Below, piece after piece: positions 25,740 to 39,424 of a DNA stretch of 64,000 bases. Origin of the DNA: Phaseolus vulgaris (taxonomy: Eukaryota > Streptophyta > Magnoliopsida > Fabales > Fabaceae); NCBI RefSeq assembly GCF_000499845.2, contig NC_023755.2, positions 31,583,753 through 31,647,752 on the forward strand. Reading direction: 5' to 3'. The notes under the pieces were generated by a model. The model saw only the letters and a program-made list of their open reading frames with translations, did not search any database and had not been told where the DNA came from. The position numbers and the translations under genes are program-made. The stretch's first letter is position 1; each line of letters opens with the position of its first letter.

Positions 25740-26130
25740 CATGAATTTTACAATTTTGAATGTAAATTTTATATTTTGAATTGTGTAATATAAAATACAC
25801 AAAATTTGTAATATAGATTGTAAAAATACAAAATTTTTATTTTAAAATGTAGAATCCAAAATACAAATTTGTATTCAGGATTTTTTAATTTAAAATATAA
25901 AATTTGTATTCTAATTTATATAATTTGAAATTCAAATTTTGTAGTTCGGATGGTATAATATGAAATTCAAACTTTGCAATTCAAATTGTACAATCTAAAA
26001 ATACATATTTTAAATTGTATAATTCAAAATATAAATTTTCTATTTCAGATTACATATTCTGAAATACAAAATTGTGCAATGCAAAATTTATATTATGCAT
26101 TGTACAATCTAAAATTAAAAAAAAATCATA
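25740..26130. repeat. Degenerate minisatellite of palindromic AT-rich words
   Basis: Irregular repeats of (A)ATACAAATTTTGTATT, ATTGTACAATCTAAAA and similar words. Each unit is close to its own inverse complement. A weaker block of the same style lies at 26680-26950. Confidence 0.5.
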
Positions 26131-27879
26131 CATTTTAACTTTCGAATTTTATAATCTAAAAAGTCGGAGTGCTAGAAGAAAAGCATAGAGGTGCAAAAGA
26201 GAAAAACATATAGGAGGGGGTTGGGTTGGGCCTAAAGCCCAGTAGACCAAGTATTTAGCTGAGCGGTGTCTATCTTATGCAAATTACAAGAATCAGCTCC
26301 TTCTTCCTAAAACCCCCAAATTTTCCTACTATACCCCCAAATTTTTTAAAATGTCCATTTTGTTCTTTATTATTACATACTTCCTTTAATTATTTACATA
26401 TTATTGAAGTAAAAAAATATTTAGATCATTTGTATTTAACAAATTTAAATTTAATTATTACTTAAAAACATGGGCAAACGTTTGTTTTGTAATAACATTT
26501 AATTCAATAATAACTAATTATGATATTTTAGGAGTCATGGATTAGTTGGGCCTGGGGTAAGCCGAATAGAGAAATTATTCTTGTACCCTTACACATCCAT
26601 ATTTTCTTTTTGCATTCTCATAATTATTTTAATTTCAAAAATATCTTTCTGTAAATAGTTTAATGATTTTTTTAGTTTTGAATTATGTAATTAGAAAACT
26701 TCTAAATTATACAATTTAAAATATAGTAAAATAAATTTAATGGATTTCGAAATTAACAATAAAAAATTTATGAATTCTACAAAATGAAAGACAAAATTTA
26801 TATAAAATCTAAAATATAGTATATTAATAATTTATAATCTAAAATATAAATTAAAATTTATATATGAGATTGTAGAATTTAGTATACAAACAAGTTTCAA
26901 AATGTCAATTTTATATTCTAGATTTTATTGTTTAGAATATAATTTTTTGTATTCAATAAGATAAAAACTCATGTCTCCACTAAGATCACTTCTCTATATC
27001 CTACAAGCTTTTTCATCTGGGCTATAAAAATGATTCATCTACACGTTCAATTATCAACATAAAAAAATATACTCTAACCTACGTTGCGTTGAAAAGAAGA
27101 AAAATAATAAAAGAGAGTCTGAGGAAAGAAATATGAAAGAGAGATGAAGTAGAGGGAAAAAAAATGTGTTAGTTGATTTGAGAATGTAAAAATTAAACAG
27201 CAATTATCCTTTTAATTGATAAATAAATAAATTAAAATTAAGTAATTGTGTAATTACATATTATTCATATACTTATTATAGAGAAGGATAATTGTAAGAA
27301 TATGGTTAAATTTAGAAAAACAAAATGGTTTCAATTGATGTCATATATGTCATCAATATATTTTTCTTAGAAAGTTGATCACAAGAATTTGATTCCATAT
27401 TAATGAACAACATTAATGTCATTTATTAGTAACTGAAAAAAATACTTAATGTTAAATTATTCGTCATGTTTAATGCAATAAGATAGTTTTGAGAAAAAAA
27501 AATTACAATAATTTTAGGAAAATATTTTTAAGATGGATATATTATGGAAAAAAAATAAAAAATAAATGGGAGACGTATACAATATTAATGAAAATTTTCA
27601 TATATAGAACCTCATCCAAGTCTTCGTAGTTTTTATCTTCAGATTTTCCTTTTTTAAGTAAATAAAATACTTAATTATACTTTTTCTACTTTTATGTAAT
27701 AAAAAGCTTATTTGACTCAGATGTTGATTCTCCTTGCACTATATCAATTCAAATTCGCACTCATTACATGAATTTGAAATCTTAGTTCTGCCTTTAATGA
27801 TTTAAAAAAATCTGCCTTCTAAATATTTTTATTTGTAAGTCAAATCACAAAGTTTCAGATATGTAAGCAGAAGTAATAT

Positions 27880-28140
27880 GTCACTTTCAGATTTCGCCAT
27901 CCAGAAGTTTATTTGGACAACATAAATGACCTTCTAGATGTCAAGATCTGTAAGCAAAATAGATGACTTCTGGATATCGATCCTTAGCGCCATTTACAGC
28001 ACACCATTCTGGATATAGAAATCCAGAACTTATAACTCACTTTCAGTATCGTCATCCGAAAATTTAAATGAAGTACAAAAATGACCTTCTGGATATCAAA
28101 ATCCAGAGTATATAACAATCACTTCTAGATTTTTGCATTC
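27880..28140. repeat. Diverged tandem array with TTCTGGATAT...ATCCAGAA cores
   Basis: Four or so units, each with a small palindromic core (CTTCTGGATATC, AAATCCAGAA) and the spacer word ATGACCTTCTGGATATCAAA. Units are unequal in length. Confidence 0.55.
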
Positions 28141-28599
28141 ATAAACAAAAATGAAGTGAAAGGCAATGATGAGTTTTAAATTTTGTGTTGAGTACATGTT
28201 TTAAATGATATGGTGAAGGGTATAGAAGGGTAAAGGTCTGGGTGAGGGTTCAAAAGAAAAGAATGAGAGGGTTTTCGAAAGAGAATAAATAAACATAATT
28301 GTGGATTCCAAAAAGCTCAAAGAAATGAAAGGATTCAAGGGTTTTTTTAGTACAATGTTTGAGGAACGAAAGTTTTGAAGAATAGAATTAAAGAGAGCTC
28401 AAAGAAATCAAAGGGTTCAAAGAAATGAGTGGATTCAAGGGTTTCAAAATGAGTAACTAAAGTTTTGAATAATACAATTTTCGAGGGAAAATTTGGAAAA
28501 AGAGTATGTTGTGGATGGAAGGGGGAAAATAATTTTTGGGAAAAAAGGGTGTTAAGGAAGGAATTGAAATATGGAAAACGCTTTAATAATTATTCCTGC

Positions 28600-28853
28600 T
28601 TTTTTTAAATCTGTAATATTTTATATACAGATAAAATTCAGATAAAATTCATATGTAATATTCTCACTTCATGATGCCAAAATTACATATGAATTAAATC
28701 CGTTTGTAATCACTTTTAATTTATCTGTATGTAATGTCTATTTACATACTGAATTAAATTCGTATATAAATATTTGTATATAATGTTTACTTTACATACG
28801 AATTTGGATCCGTATATAATAATCGGTATGTAAATAAATAATTTTTTATAGTG
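28600..28853. mobile_element. CACTA-like terminal region (TIR CACTATAAAAAAT)
   Basis: Ends ATTTTTTATAGTG at 28841-28853, a second CACTA-type terminus sequence. The preceding 240 bases carry repeated subterminal words (TTACATACGAATTTGGATCC, TTACATACTGAATTAAATTC, ATCTGTATGTAA). No matching left end was seen, so this is a fragment. Confidence 0.5.
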
Positions 28854-29499
28854 TAAAAGTAAGAAAATGGTCAAGAAGAAGAAAATCAGTTTTGTGATCA
28901 TCTGATATCAACTTCAATATAATCTTCATAGATCAAGATACACATTTAAATTTATTTATGAGATTGTGAACATCAACTCAAAACCACCAGGCTATAATTC
29001 CTTAGAACGAGTCTCAGTTTCAGTTTGCTACGGTTGCCATGGTGAATTTAAATTACAGTAAGAAAAAAACCTTATAACTGACAGAAAAACAAGCAGTTTT
29101 TTACTACTGAGGGTGTAATCGTGGAACCTTATTATTATTCCATGTCTCATTCCTTGCCCCACAAATTAACTAGGAACTTTGTCTACATAAAAGGTGATGG
29201 TGCCACTACGTGGTTCTTCTTGTATGTACAGATTTATACGTATGTGTAGACGTATACAAACAGCTCTACATATATACGGATTCGATATGCAAACAAAATA
29301 CCCATCACCACAAAAGATGCATGAATACTTCCATGCATGAAAGACAAAATGTTCATCTCCACAATACCCGCAAAAGGGTTAGGGCCAGATCTTTAAATAT
29401 CATTTCCAAATCAACAAAACATACAGATTCAATGTGCTGCGTGGCTGTGCCTCCTCTGTAAATCGTTTTCTATCTATTTTCAGAACCATTGTTGTTACT

Positions 29500-32340
29500 C
29501 TATCACTCTGTGTAACTCTCTCTCTCAACTTCTTCAATTATTTCTGAACTACTGTCTCTTCTTAATTTTATGCTAATTATTTCGATTTCTTTTACAAAAG
29601 TGCTGTAGTTTTATTTTGTTATTACGTAAGTTGGTAATTTTTTTTTAAAAGATGTATGATTTTGAATAAAGAAATGAGTGAAAACAAATTTTTAACATTA
29701 AATTTGTGCTTAGAAGCACTTTTTTTTAAGAAACGCGATTAGAATCATAATTTCTATTTGATTAATGTTTTTTATTTTAAAATCATGCAAACACATTTAA
29801 ATTTTTTTTAATTGATTTTTTTTATTTTTGAAAAAACAAAAGTTATGAAAATGGTTTCCTGTAGTCAATGACGACTTCAGTGGAATTTTATTTCATTTTT
29901 TGTTTCTAAAACTTTGTTTGGGTTTTTAAATGAACTTGTTTTTTTACTTAGAAATACTTATTTTGAAAAATAAAAATTTATCTATGGTTTTTAATTTTAA
30001 TTTAATATATTTGTATTTAATTTTGATTTACACCATTTTTTTTGCATAGTATATAGAAATCGAATATATAAGTAAACAATTTTAGATATAAGAAAATTCT
30101 ATTGTTTGATTGGACAATTTTTCATCTCATAGTTTTTTAGATGAAGTTTGTATGTGCCAAGTTATATATTATGATTTCTAATTGATTTAAAATTTCTAAC
30201 ACATTTCAAGGATTGAACATTTAAAGTATGGGATTAAATATTTGTGAGTTTTTTTTTCTTAAAAAACTAAAATAAATAAAAATAAGACATTTGAAGGATG
30301 TCTGAATCCTTATAAAAAAAGTTTTCTCAATTCTTATAAAAAAATATTTTCTTAAACTTCACACTCTTACAACCATAAAAAACAACCAAAATTAGCCCAT
30401 AAATAGATTAAATAAATATTTGTGAATATTCTAACCAAAGTTAAACAGTTATGAGATAAAATTCCTAAAAAAACTCCATTGGTTGCTTTTAGAAAAAAAA
30501 AGTGAATGAATTCTGTCTAAATTAGAACTTCTTTATAAATTTTCAAATTTACTTGAAAATAGTGATTTTGATTTGGAAGAAGACACTAGATGGAATGGTG
30601 TTGAGGTATTATCTACCAAAGATATACGATTTAATCATTATGTTTCAAAGCTCATTGAAACCAAAATCTTTCTTAAATCCTTTTAATTCAAAAGATAAAA
30701 GTGGAGAAGATTTTGTTTGAGAAATTAAAAGAAATTCAATTCAAAATTCTGATTGGTTTTGGAAAGAAAAATGAAGTTACTTATAATAAAGGCATTAAAC
30801 TGCACACTTTAATTAAAAAAAACTCAGTATTTCTGCATTCTTATTTATGATTTTCATTGTAGTTATATAAATTAATTTATCTGTCAGTTTGCGTGAGGCC
30901 AAGCTGTTCTACCAAACATCTGACGGCAAAGATAACACTTCAAAAACAACATAATGCAAATAAAAGTATAACATGATAATTACTATATGATACATATTAT
31001 ATATATCAATTCAAACTCACACACAAGTAGTTAAGAATTCGATATTACCTTTATCTTGTTTACCAAGTGCTGGTTCAAATTTTCTGACATAACTTTCCCT
31101 CCTTAGAGAGATTGTCTGACGTTAAAGTAACTATAATTGGATGAAAGCATTTGCAGTTTGTGCCGGTTCAGACAGTACAATAACTTCTTATTAATTTTAC
31201 CACTTCTGTAAAAAATATGAAACACTGAACTTTTGAAGACTATTATGCAGAAGTACATTTTCGCCATGCATATGCACATAATAAAACATTTGTATCGATC
31301 CCATGTGCAGAAATATCATTATTGAATGATCGAAAGTTGAAAAGGGAAAGTGGAGGGCTATAAATAATGCCCTAATAAATGTGTTAAATGGAGGGAAATA
31401 TATATTAATGTTTGTGTGAGGATATGATAGAAGTGGGAGTTGAATTATTGAGGTGGGTCTGAGTGAGTTGCATGGTTTTGGATTGTCTGGGAGTGTGTGA
31501 GAGAGAGAACATGAACATATGTGGGGACCTGAGTGAGAAGGACAGCATTTCACATTCCTGGTAATGACATGTAATGACTGAGCAGAAGCAATAATTTTTT
31601 TTCTACTTTGACACAGTTTTTGTGTCCACCTTCACCGAGGAGAGATCAGAATTCAGGACCATGAGTAAAGACAGTTGTGTCTTCTTTTGCATAGTACTAT
31701 CAAAACTATGTCAATTAATAAGTGTTCCCCCCAATGGTCCCTTCATCCACGCACACATGCTTTCACTTTCATGCCATAAACCCATCTCCTAATTAAATCC
31801 CCATGCCATTCAGATATCAGGCACAAAATGGATATTTAAACTATATCACCAGTTCAGTTTTACACACAAAAAAGTTATCAAACTTATTTTGTGTTTATAA
31901 ATTAATAAAACCTCCTTTAACAGATTTTTAATCAACCACACAATTTATTAAATTAATTGTGATGTAACTTTTCCGGCATTTATTCCTCTTAATTAGCTAA
32001 AAGAAATATTTAGATATAAGAATGATTTTTGCGAAATCAAATATCTAAATGTGATTAGTCTTTCTTCTGGTTTTGTAGGTTGTGACAAGGACTGAGAGCT
32101 GCAAGAGCAGTTTAATCTCAAATTATTTTTTGTTGTTGGAGATCTTGCTCTGTTTTGGGTTTATAGGTTTTTGTGCTTAGTCATAACATTCTTGCATGTA
32201 GTTTTGTTGCTACAAGAAGTATTATGGCTTTTTCAGTCGCTAAGAATTTTGGTTATATTTTTTTATCAATAAAATGAATAAATAAATGAAAATATTTAAG
32301 AAATATTTTAATCTTTATATAAAATAATCAAAAAGAATTT
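29500..32340. other. Gene-free spacer
   Basis: Mostly AT-rich. The block 31200-31830 is less AT-biased, with a CTATAAATAA box near 31359, and could be promoter-like or a non-coding transcript, but no protein or small-RNA precursor could be supported. At 32060-32290, T/G-rich sequence ending TTTTTTATCAATAAAATGAA resembles a plant LINE 3' tail; this is weak. Confidence 0.4.
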
Positions 32341-32344
32341 TGAA

Positions 32345-32670
32345 TCTATAGTAACTAAATTAGATATCATTTTAGAGATTAAAAAAAATTGATTTCTAAA
32401 TTAGTTTCTATTATTGTTAAATGGTTTCTAAATTGTTGTTATCTAATTAGCAACCAATGTTTTTTTATACCAAATTTAGAAACTAAATTATTTGTAGTTA
32501 AAGCTTTTGTGGCTAATTAGATACCAATTTAGAAACCATTTAATAATAATAGAAACTAATTTAGAAACCATTTTTTTTAGTTTCTAAAATGGTCTCTAAT
32601 TTAGTTACTATAACAACTAATTACTTTTTATATCAAAAATTGGTTTTTATTTCATGTTTTTCTTGTAGTG
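32345..32670. repeat. CACTA-MITE, left end lost
   Basis: Same family as 23328-23681; the right terminus TTTTTCTTGTAGTG ends at 32670. The left CACTACAAG terminus is missing and the match fades near 32345. Confidence 0.78.
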
Positions 32671-33135
32671 ATATGATATCATTTGGTATTTTTAATGGGC
32701 ATTCATAAGTGATCTTAGTATTATTAACCTGTGAAACTAAAATGATTGGATAATGTTTTGGGTTATAGCTCAATTGATTGAGTTTTTTTTTTACATGCTA
32801 CTCTCATTTATTAAAAAAAAAAATTGCCTATAAAATTAGTCTTCCTAAATATGTTATCATTCTTCTCCTATAAATATCTTTGAACTTTTCTTTTCAGCTT
32901 TTCAATATTATTCCTAAGTTACTTTGATATATTTTCTTAACAATTCAACTAAAAACTTATGTCTTGCCAAGTATAAATCAAGGCATATATAACATTTCCA
33001 ATAATATATATGCATAAAAATTTGTTTCCATTTATTTTTCTAGGATATTGAGCAAATCTAAACATATCTTTTTTAGATTGTAATGAATGATGTTAAATAT
33101 ATTGATAAAAAATAGTGTTACCCCATTCTCTACTC

Positions 33136-33497
33136 CACTAGCAAGAAAATCATGAAATAGAAATTAATTAGTTGTTATAGTGACTAAATTAGAGACCATT
33201 TTAGAGACTAAAAATTTATTGATTTCTAAATTAGTTTCTATTATTGTTAAAAGGTTTCTAAATTAGTATCTACTTAGCAACCAAGGTTTTTGCTACCAAA
33301 TTTAGAAACTAAATAATTGATAATTAAAACTTTGGTTGCTAATTAGATACCAATTTACAAACCATTTAACAATAATACAAATTAATTTAGAAACCAATTT
33401 TTTTTTAGTTTCTAAAATAGTCTCTAATTTAGTTTCTATAACAATTATTTTTTTTAGTTTTTAAAATTGGTTTCTATTTCATGTTTTTCTTATTGTG
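33136..33497. mobile_element. CACTA-MITE, both ends present but mutated
   Basis: Left end CACTAGCAAGAAAA and right end TTTTTCTTATTGTG, each with small changes from the family terminus, enclose the usual palindromic interior. Flanking triplets are CTC and CTA, close to but not an exact duplication. Confidence 0.78.
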
Positions 33498-33499
33498 CT

Positions 33500-35590
33500 A
33501 ATTGGGGAAGACTTCTCCTTGAAACCAATTTTTTTGTCACACCTCCACCTTTTCTAAATTTTCCAAACTGTGACTCCCAAATTGAGTATTTTTTTAAATA
33601 ATTTATCTGTCTACTGTATTTTTATTTAACTCCCATGTCTAATAGTAAATTAGATCAATCAATATAGTGCAATATGATTACTAGATGATTGTGTGTTAAA
33701 TATATGGTAAGAGATTTAATTTATATAGTTTATGTGAATTAGGAGTCAACATAAATCCACATTATCATTTTAAGACATTAGCCATTATAGCTGGTGTCTT
33801 TACAATTTTCTAGTTTTTTTTTTTAAATATGAACTCATTTTGTTTCTCATACTCAGATTACACTAATATATACTTTTCTAAATCCAACACAAACTTCTAC
33901 TTAGTTTTAAATCATTTCATTATCAACCTATTTTACATTTCATAGAATCTTTTAAGTTTTCCAAACTATTACATTTATGTATAGTCATAAGAAAGACAAG
34001 TGTGAAAGTAAAAAAGAAAAAAAAATAAAGAATATAAATATAATTTTAAAAATTTCTACAGTATTATTGTAGTTTAGTATGCAAATTATTATTATTATTG
34101 GTTCAAATGATTTTATAAATTATTAAAATCAAATTATATAATTATATATTAATTATTAATTAGACTATAAAACTAGTAGCTAATTAAATACTAATTTAAA
34201 AATCATTTATTAATAATAAAAATTATTTTAAATACTAATAATATTTTTAATCTTTAAAATAATATATAATTTAGTCAATATAACAATTAATTTTTTTAAT
34301 TCAATGGTCAAAGTCTTTGATGTTTTATCTAAAATTTGGATTACAACATAAATCAATGTTAAAAGCTAATTAGTAGAATAAATTTATCCATGCTTCTTAC
34401 CTTAGCATTAGTGACCTATTGTATTTATATATAATTTTATTAGCATTAGAATGAAGATTTACTTAAAATAGGTTTCAGTCATAAAATCAATTAATTCAAT
34501 GAAGAAAATTACATATTCAAATGTAAATTTAATTTTTTTGAAAATTTCAACAAAGGAACTATTGAGGTCTTGTGTATATATTGGAAAGATTGACACAGTC
34601 AATTTAGGAATTCAGATTGGTGTACATAATTTTCTTTGCAGATCAGCAAGTGACAGTGGAAGTGCAATATGGGGTCTACCTAGCTAGTTAACAGGTTAGA
34701 GAAGTCATATAATGAGGAGCTTATCCAACTCTACAGCTTTTCAAATATTTGATTATTATGAAAACTAGATAAACCTTATCGGTTTAGAGCACAAAAATGT
34801 ACAACAGGTCAATTTGTCCACCAACATCACCATTCCTTACATCCCTTTCATTTCCACTGTCTACTGTTTCATCTTACAGTACACAGTGACAGATATAACT
34901 TCTATTGACTCTCTTCATACATATCCATTACAATTGGACTCTGAGTAACATTATTTTTACACTACTTTTTTTCACAATACAAGATGCATAATGTCATGGA
35001 AAGAAAAAATTAACTAACACGATAAAAAACTGTTGTGAAAAAGTTAAATGAAAATAGTGTTATTCTAACTAAAATTACCAATGTCCATGATTACATCTCT
35101 GAATTTTCTAAAAAATACTAACATATATGCACATCTATGTGTAAATATTTGACACATTTTTTTTGGCATGTCATAATACCTATCATCTGCATTTATTTCT
35201 CTAATGCATATTAGCATACTTGGTATATTTTTGTTTCATAAAATTTCCTTCAGGTCAAAAAAAGGGTGTCCACAAATAAAAAATATACTATATAATATAT
35301 AGATGCAGACCAACCTTGCAAGTAGCACACGCCCCGAAAAAACCATGAAAATATTTCTCTTCTGATACTCAGACCTAAAGTTGTGGTGGAGAGAGATCTC
35401 AGCTAGGTCCTTCTTCACACACTCCCTTTCCTTCCATAAAAGGCAACTCATACATTTTCAAACTAATTAATTCATCTTCTTTTACATCCCTCAGCTTTCA
35501 AGATTTTCATGCACAGGCATATGTGAACACTGCTTTATATACATACAAGTGGGTTTTTATTTTTTTGTTTTCTGTTATTATTCACTCCAA
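33500..35590. other. Spacer and upstream region of the GLK gene
   Basis: A decayed MITE piece lies at about 34165-34300. The less repetitive segment from about 34700 to 35613 is the likely promoter and 5' leader of the GLK gene; CCATAAAAGG at about 35434 and CTTTATATAC at about 35533 are TATA candidates, and I cannot choose between them. Confidence 0.45.
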
Positions 35591-35613
35591 GGTTGAAATC
35601 AAGATTAATATTC

Positions 35614-38600
35614 ATGCTGGCGGTGTCACCTTTGAGGAGTAGAAGTGATGAAGAGCAAGGGGAGATGGAAAGTTTCTCCATTGGAACTGATGACTTTGCT
35701 GACCTTTCAGAAGGGAACTTGCTTGAAAGCATCAACTTTGATGATCTATTCATGGGAATCAACGATGACGAAGATGTCTTGCCAGATCTGGAGATGGACC
35801 CTGAATTGCTTGCTGAGTTCTCCCTCAGTGAGGAATCGGAGATAGTCTCATCAGTTTCAGTGGCAAATAACAAATCTGATGACAGGAATGAGAATAATAT
35901 AGTTATTACAGAGACACAAGATGAGGTTATAGCAGCCAATTTTTGTTCAGATTCTGGTTCCAATTCGGGGTCTAGTAGAGGGGAAGAGACAGGAAACAAA
36001 AGTGATGAATCAACTCATTCAGTGGGAGTGAATCCATCCCCTAAGGAAAGTGAGAAAGGAAGAAAATCATCAAGCCATTCAAGGAATAATCAACAAGGGA
36101 AGAGAAAGGTAAAGGTAAGTTGTTATTATTGTTGTCATTCTTATTTTCTTGCATAGGGTATTTTATTTGGGCTAATTTCAGAAAAGTTCAACCTCAGTCA
36201 AGGACCTTTCTCTATCTCTATTATGGGTCTTTCTATAGTTGCAGAGTGAGTCCAAGTATTCACGGGGTGGCGTTTAAGTTAAAGAGATAGGAAAAGAGAA
36301 ATGCACTTAGTGTTAGAATTTTGGAATGGCTTGTTGTATTGTATTGTATTGTAGTAATGGGTTGTGCTGTGTGTTTTCTTGGATTGTGTGAAGGTGGATT
36401 GGACCCCAGAATTGCACAGGCGATTCGTGCAAGCAGTGGAGCAGCTAGGAGTGGATAAGGCTGTGCCTTCAAGGATTTTGGAGATTATGGGAATTGACTG
36501 TCTCACCCGTCATAACATTGCCAGCCACCTTCAAGTACATATTCTTCAACTTTCTCCCCCTAGCTACCTTCAATCATATTCCATCTCTTCCACAAATTTC
36601 AAGTTCAGGAACTCAACAAGAGTCAACCCAAAAAAATGAAAAATAGATTATTATTATTATTATTATAATATGGTTGCTTTTTCTTTGACAAACAAGCTTA
36701 TTATCATTGAAAATAATGAGTACAACAGTAATACTCAAAGTGAAAATTCAGCAAGCAGACTAAGTTTGCAGAAAGAGTAACTATTAACCTTTAATCTTAA
36801 AACAAACAAAATCTACTTGTTATTTTCTTTGGATATGGAAACTTTTTGCAAATCACATATTTAAATTTGTGCATAGAGGGGTTTGTAAGTTTTAGTGAGA
36901 TACTGTACTGTTATTAGAATTTGGCACATATCCCAATAGATATTAAATCTACTTAGAACTTTGACAAATCTTAAGCATAAGTCTTCCTTTTTTTTAATAA
37001 TACATGAGTTTTTCTTTTTTTAATTGACATATGCATGATTACTGTGCATGTGTTGCAGCAGAAAAAGTTATAATTAAACTAGGATCTTATATCATAAACA
37101 TGAACCCTATGAATGAAAGAATAGTTTAGTTTTATGAAAGAGGGTTCTAAATATGCAGTTTTTTGGTGTCAGAAATATCGATCTCATAGGAAGCATTTGA
37201 TAGCACGTGAAGCTGAAGCAGCAAGGTGGAGTCAAAGGAAACAATTCATGGGTGCAGCAAGTGTAGGTAGAGGAGGAGGTAAGAGAGACGTGAACCCTTG
37301 GCTTGCACCTACCATGGGTTTCCCTCCCATGACACCAATGCACCATTTTAGACCTTTACATGTATGGGGGCATCACACCATGGACCAGTCCTTCATCCAC
37401 ATGTGGCCTAAACATCTCCCATATTCACCGTCCCGGCCGGCTTGGCCACCGCGAACAGCTCCATCTCCGCCGCCTCCGGACCCTCTTTATTGGCACCAAC
37501 ATCAGCGGGTTAACTCTTTTGACTATGAAAATTCTTTCAAACTCATTCAACTATTGACTCAAAACACAATCACATTCAACTAGCATAGCAAACTGTATGC
37601 TTGATTCATTGTATTTGAACATAGAGGACAAGAAAAACAGTAGTTAATTATCACTTAAACTTTCTCCAAAACAACCAATTATATACACATATATGCGCCT
37701 ATTTCTTGTGTTTGTCTATCTAAAGTAACAGGTATATTCTTGTTTGATACTGCAGGCTCCAAACGCACCAACCCCTGGAACACCGTGTTTTCCACAGCCT
37801 CTGACAACCACGGTAACTATTGACCTTACTTTTTTGGAACCACTTATGTTGTCTTCTCCTTCTAAATTTGGATCCTTCTGAAAACAACCTTACTGTTCCA
37901 ATATCGCAATGTTTGGTTCACTCACTATAGAATGATAACTGGCAGAGATTTGGTTCTCAAACTGTTCCGGGCATCCCACCACACCATGCAATGTTCCAAA
38001 TGGTAGATCCAGGCATTGGCCTCCCAGCCACCCAACCACCACCTCGACCCCTCCTCGACTTTCATCCGGTAATTCCAACTCATCCAATGCAGAAAATGTC
38101 AATTCTTTTCTTATGCCTTTAATCAACTAAAAACTAATCTGATAGATATTTAATTTAATAGACTTCTACACAGTAGTAGTAGAAGTCAAATATGGAATCT
38201 CCAGTATATAGATAAACTGTTTTGTTTGCTCAGCAATGATATTAAGAATTTATTTCTTAATTTACCAATCAATAGTTTTTTTAAGGAGATTGGTTTTAAA
38301 AAAACTAAATTTTGATCGTAATTTTAATAAAAATTATTTTTTATTATTTGAAAGATCAAACTCACTATTACTACAATGATTTAACTAAACCTAAGTTATT
38401 TGGGTGTGAAAATGTTTGCATGCATACAAATTAAATCACGGAATTTTCTTCTCTTTTTTTTGTCTCTATTAATTTCTTCTGTCATTTTCTTACTTTACTT
38501 CTCTTTTCTGTCCTCTCGTTCTAATAGTTGGTCCGTGTCTATAAATCCAAAGTCTATGAGTTGGATTCACACCTTTATGCAAGTTAATCCATTTTTCATT

Positions 38601-38892
38601 TTTAAAAAAGAAGGAACTAATTATTTTTTCTATGAAAAAGTAAGAAACTGAAATTGAAACAGTACAGACACAGCTAAAGAGAGAGTTATAAAAATAATGT
38701 TGCATGGTTAATTTAACTTATGTGTGCATGTTGTTTTGACAGTCAAAGGAGAGCATAGATGCTGCTATTAGTGATGTTTTATCAAAACCATGGTTGCCAC
38801 TACCCCTTGGCCTTAAAGCTCCAGCACTTGATGGTGTAATGGGTGAACTACAAAGACAAGGGATTCCCAAAATCCCTCCCTCTTGTGCTTGA
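35614..38892 (+). CDS. GLK: GOLDEN2-LIKE (GLK) GARP transcription factor
   Basis: Six exons: 35614-36114, 36394-36534, 37173-37508, 37756-37812, 37946-38068, 38743-38892; together 1308 nt, 435 residues. All borders are GT-AG and every exon is a whole number of codons. The start gives MLAVSPLR, the usual GLK N-terminus; no ATG lies upstream in frame. An acidic N-terminal region is followed by the GARP DNA-binding domain spanning exons 1-3 ([39 protein letters not shown]), then the AREAEA motif, a Pro-rich middle, and the GLK C-terminal GCT box ([20 protein letters not shown]). GLKs are nuclear activators of photosynthesis genes needed for chloroplast development. Length matches family members (about 390-440). 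Whether it is the GLK1 or GLK2 orthologue cannot be settled here. Confidence 0.96.
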
Positions 38893-39424
38893 ACATGCTC
38901 TTTTATCCTCTCAGTGTGAAGGCCACAAAACCCTAATTCGACGACTTCTCAGTTCTCTTCCATCTATTTGTATGTCAGAATGTGCACACGTTCTTACTCC
39001 AATAGGGGAGAGAATACTAAATATATATAACTTTTGGAACTTTCTTTGTTCACCTGCAAGTAGTATCAATGTGAGCTTATAAAGGCTGTGATCTTGTATT
39101 AGTCTTAGTTGATCTTACTAGACTAATATAAATGATGAGGAATTTGTGAAAATGCTGTGAAATACTTCTTCTTAAAACCCCATTCTTTGTTGGAAAGGAC
39201 CCTTGCAATTGTTGAAGTGAGATCAATGATGATTAAAAAAGCAAATTCCATAAATGGATTGGTTACATCTTGTTTTACTTCCTCATATAATTAACCCGAG
39301 GAAGAATGAACTGTAACACTGAATATCCTAAAATATTAAGAATCAATTGTCAATTAATTATCTCTAAGAAAAACTAATTAATGTTATTGATTTTTTCAAT
39401 TATTATAAACATTACCATAAACTC

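Larger units (their letters stand above)
25200..29500. other. Gene-free spacer rich in short degenerate repeats
   Basis: Contains an AT microsatellite (25544-25570), a degenerate array of AAATACAAATTTTGTATT-like words (25740-26130, echoed at 26680-26950), a TTCTGGATAT...AATCCAGAA array (27880-28140) and a CACTA-like terminus ending at 28853. No supported gene. The open frame at 25221-25586 has no recognisable domain and runs into the microsatellite. Confidence 0.55.

Noticed and set aside
31197..31553. 118-codon minus-strand frame
   Set aside because: No domain or family resemblance; composition does not look coding.
32060..32290. Possible LINE 3' tail ending TTTTTTATCAATAAAATGAA
   Set aside because: No ORF2 sequence upstream, no poly-A run and no target duplication; resemblance is only in base composition.
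32761..32790. tRNA-like start (GGGTTATAGCTCAATTGATTG)
   Set aside because: No anticodon arm or T arm follows; the sequence runs into a poly-T tract.
35535..35999. 154-codon minus-strand frame
   Set aside because: Antisense shadow of GLK exon 1; no domain.
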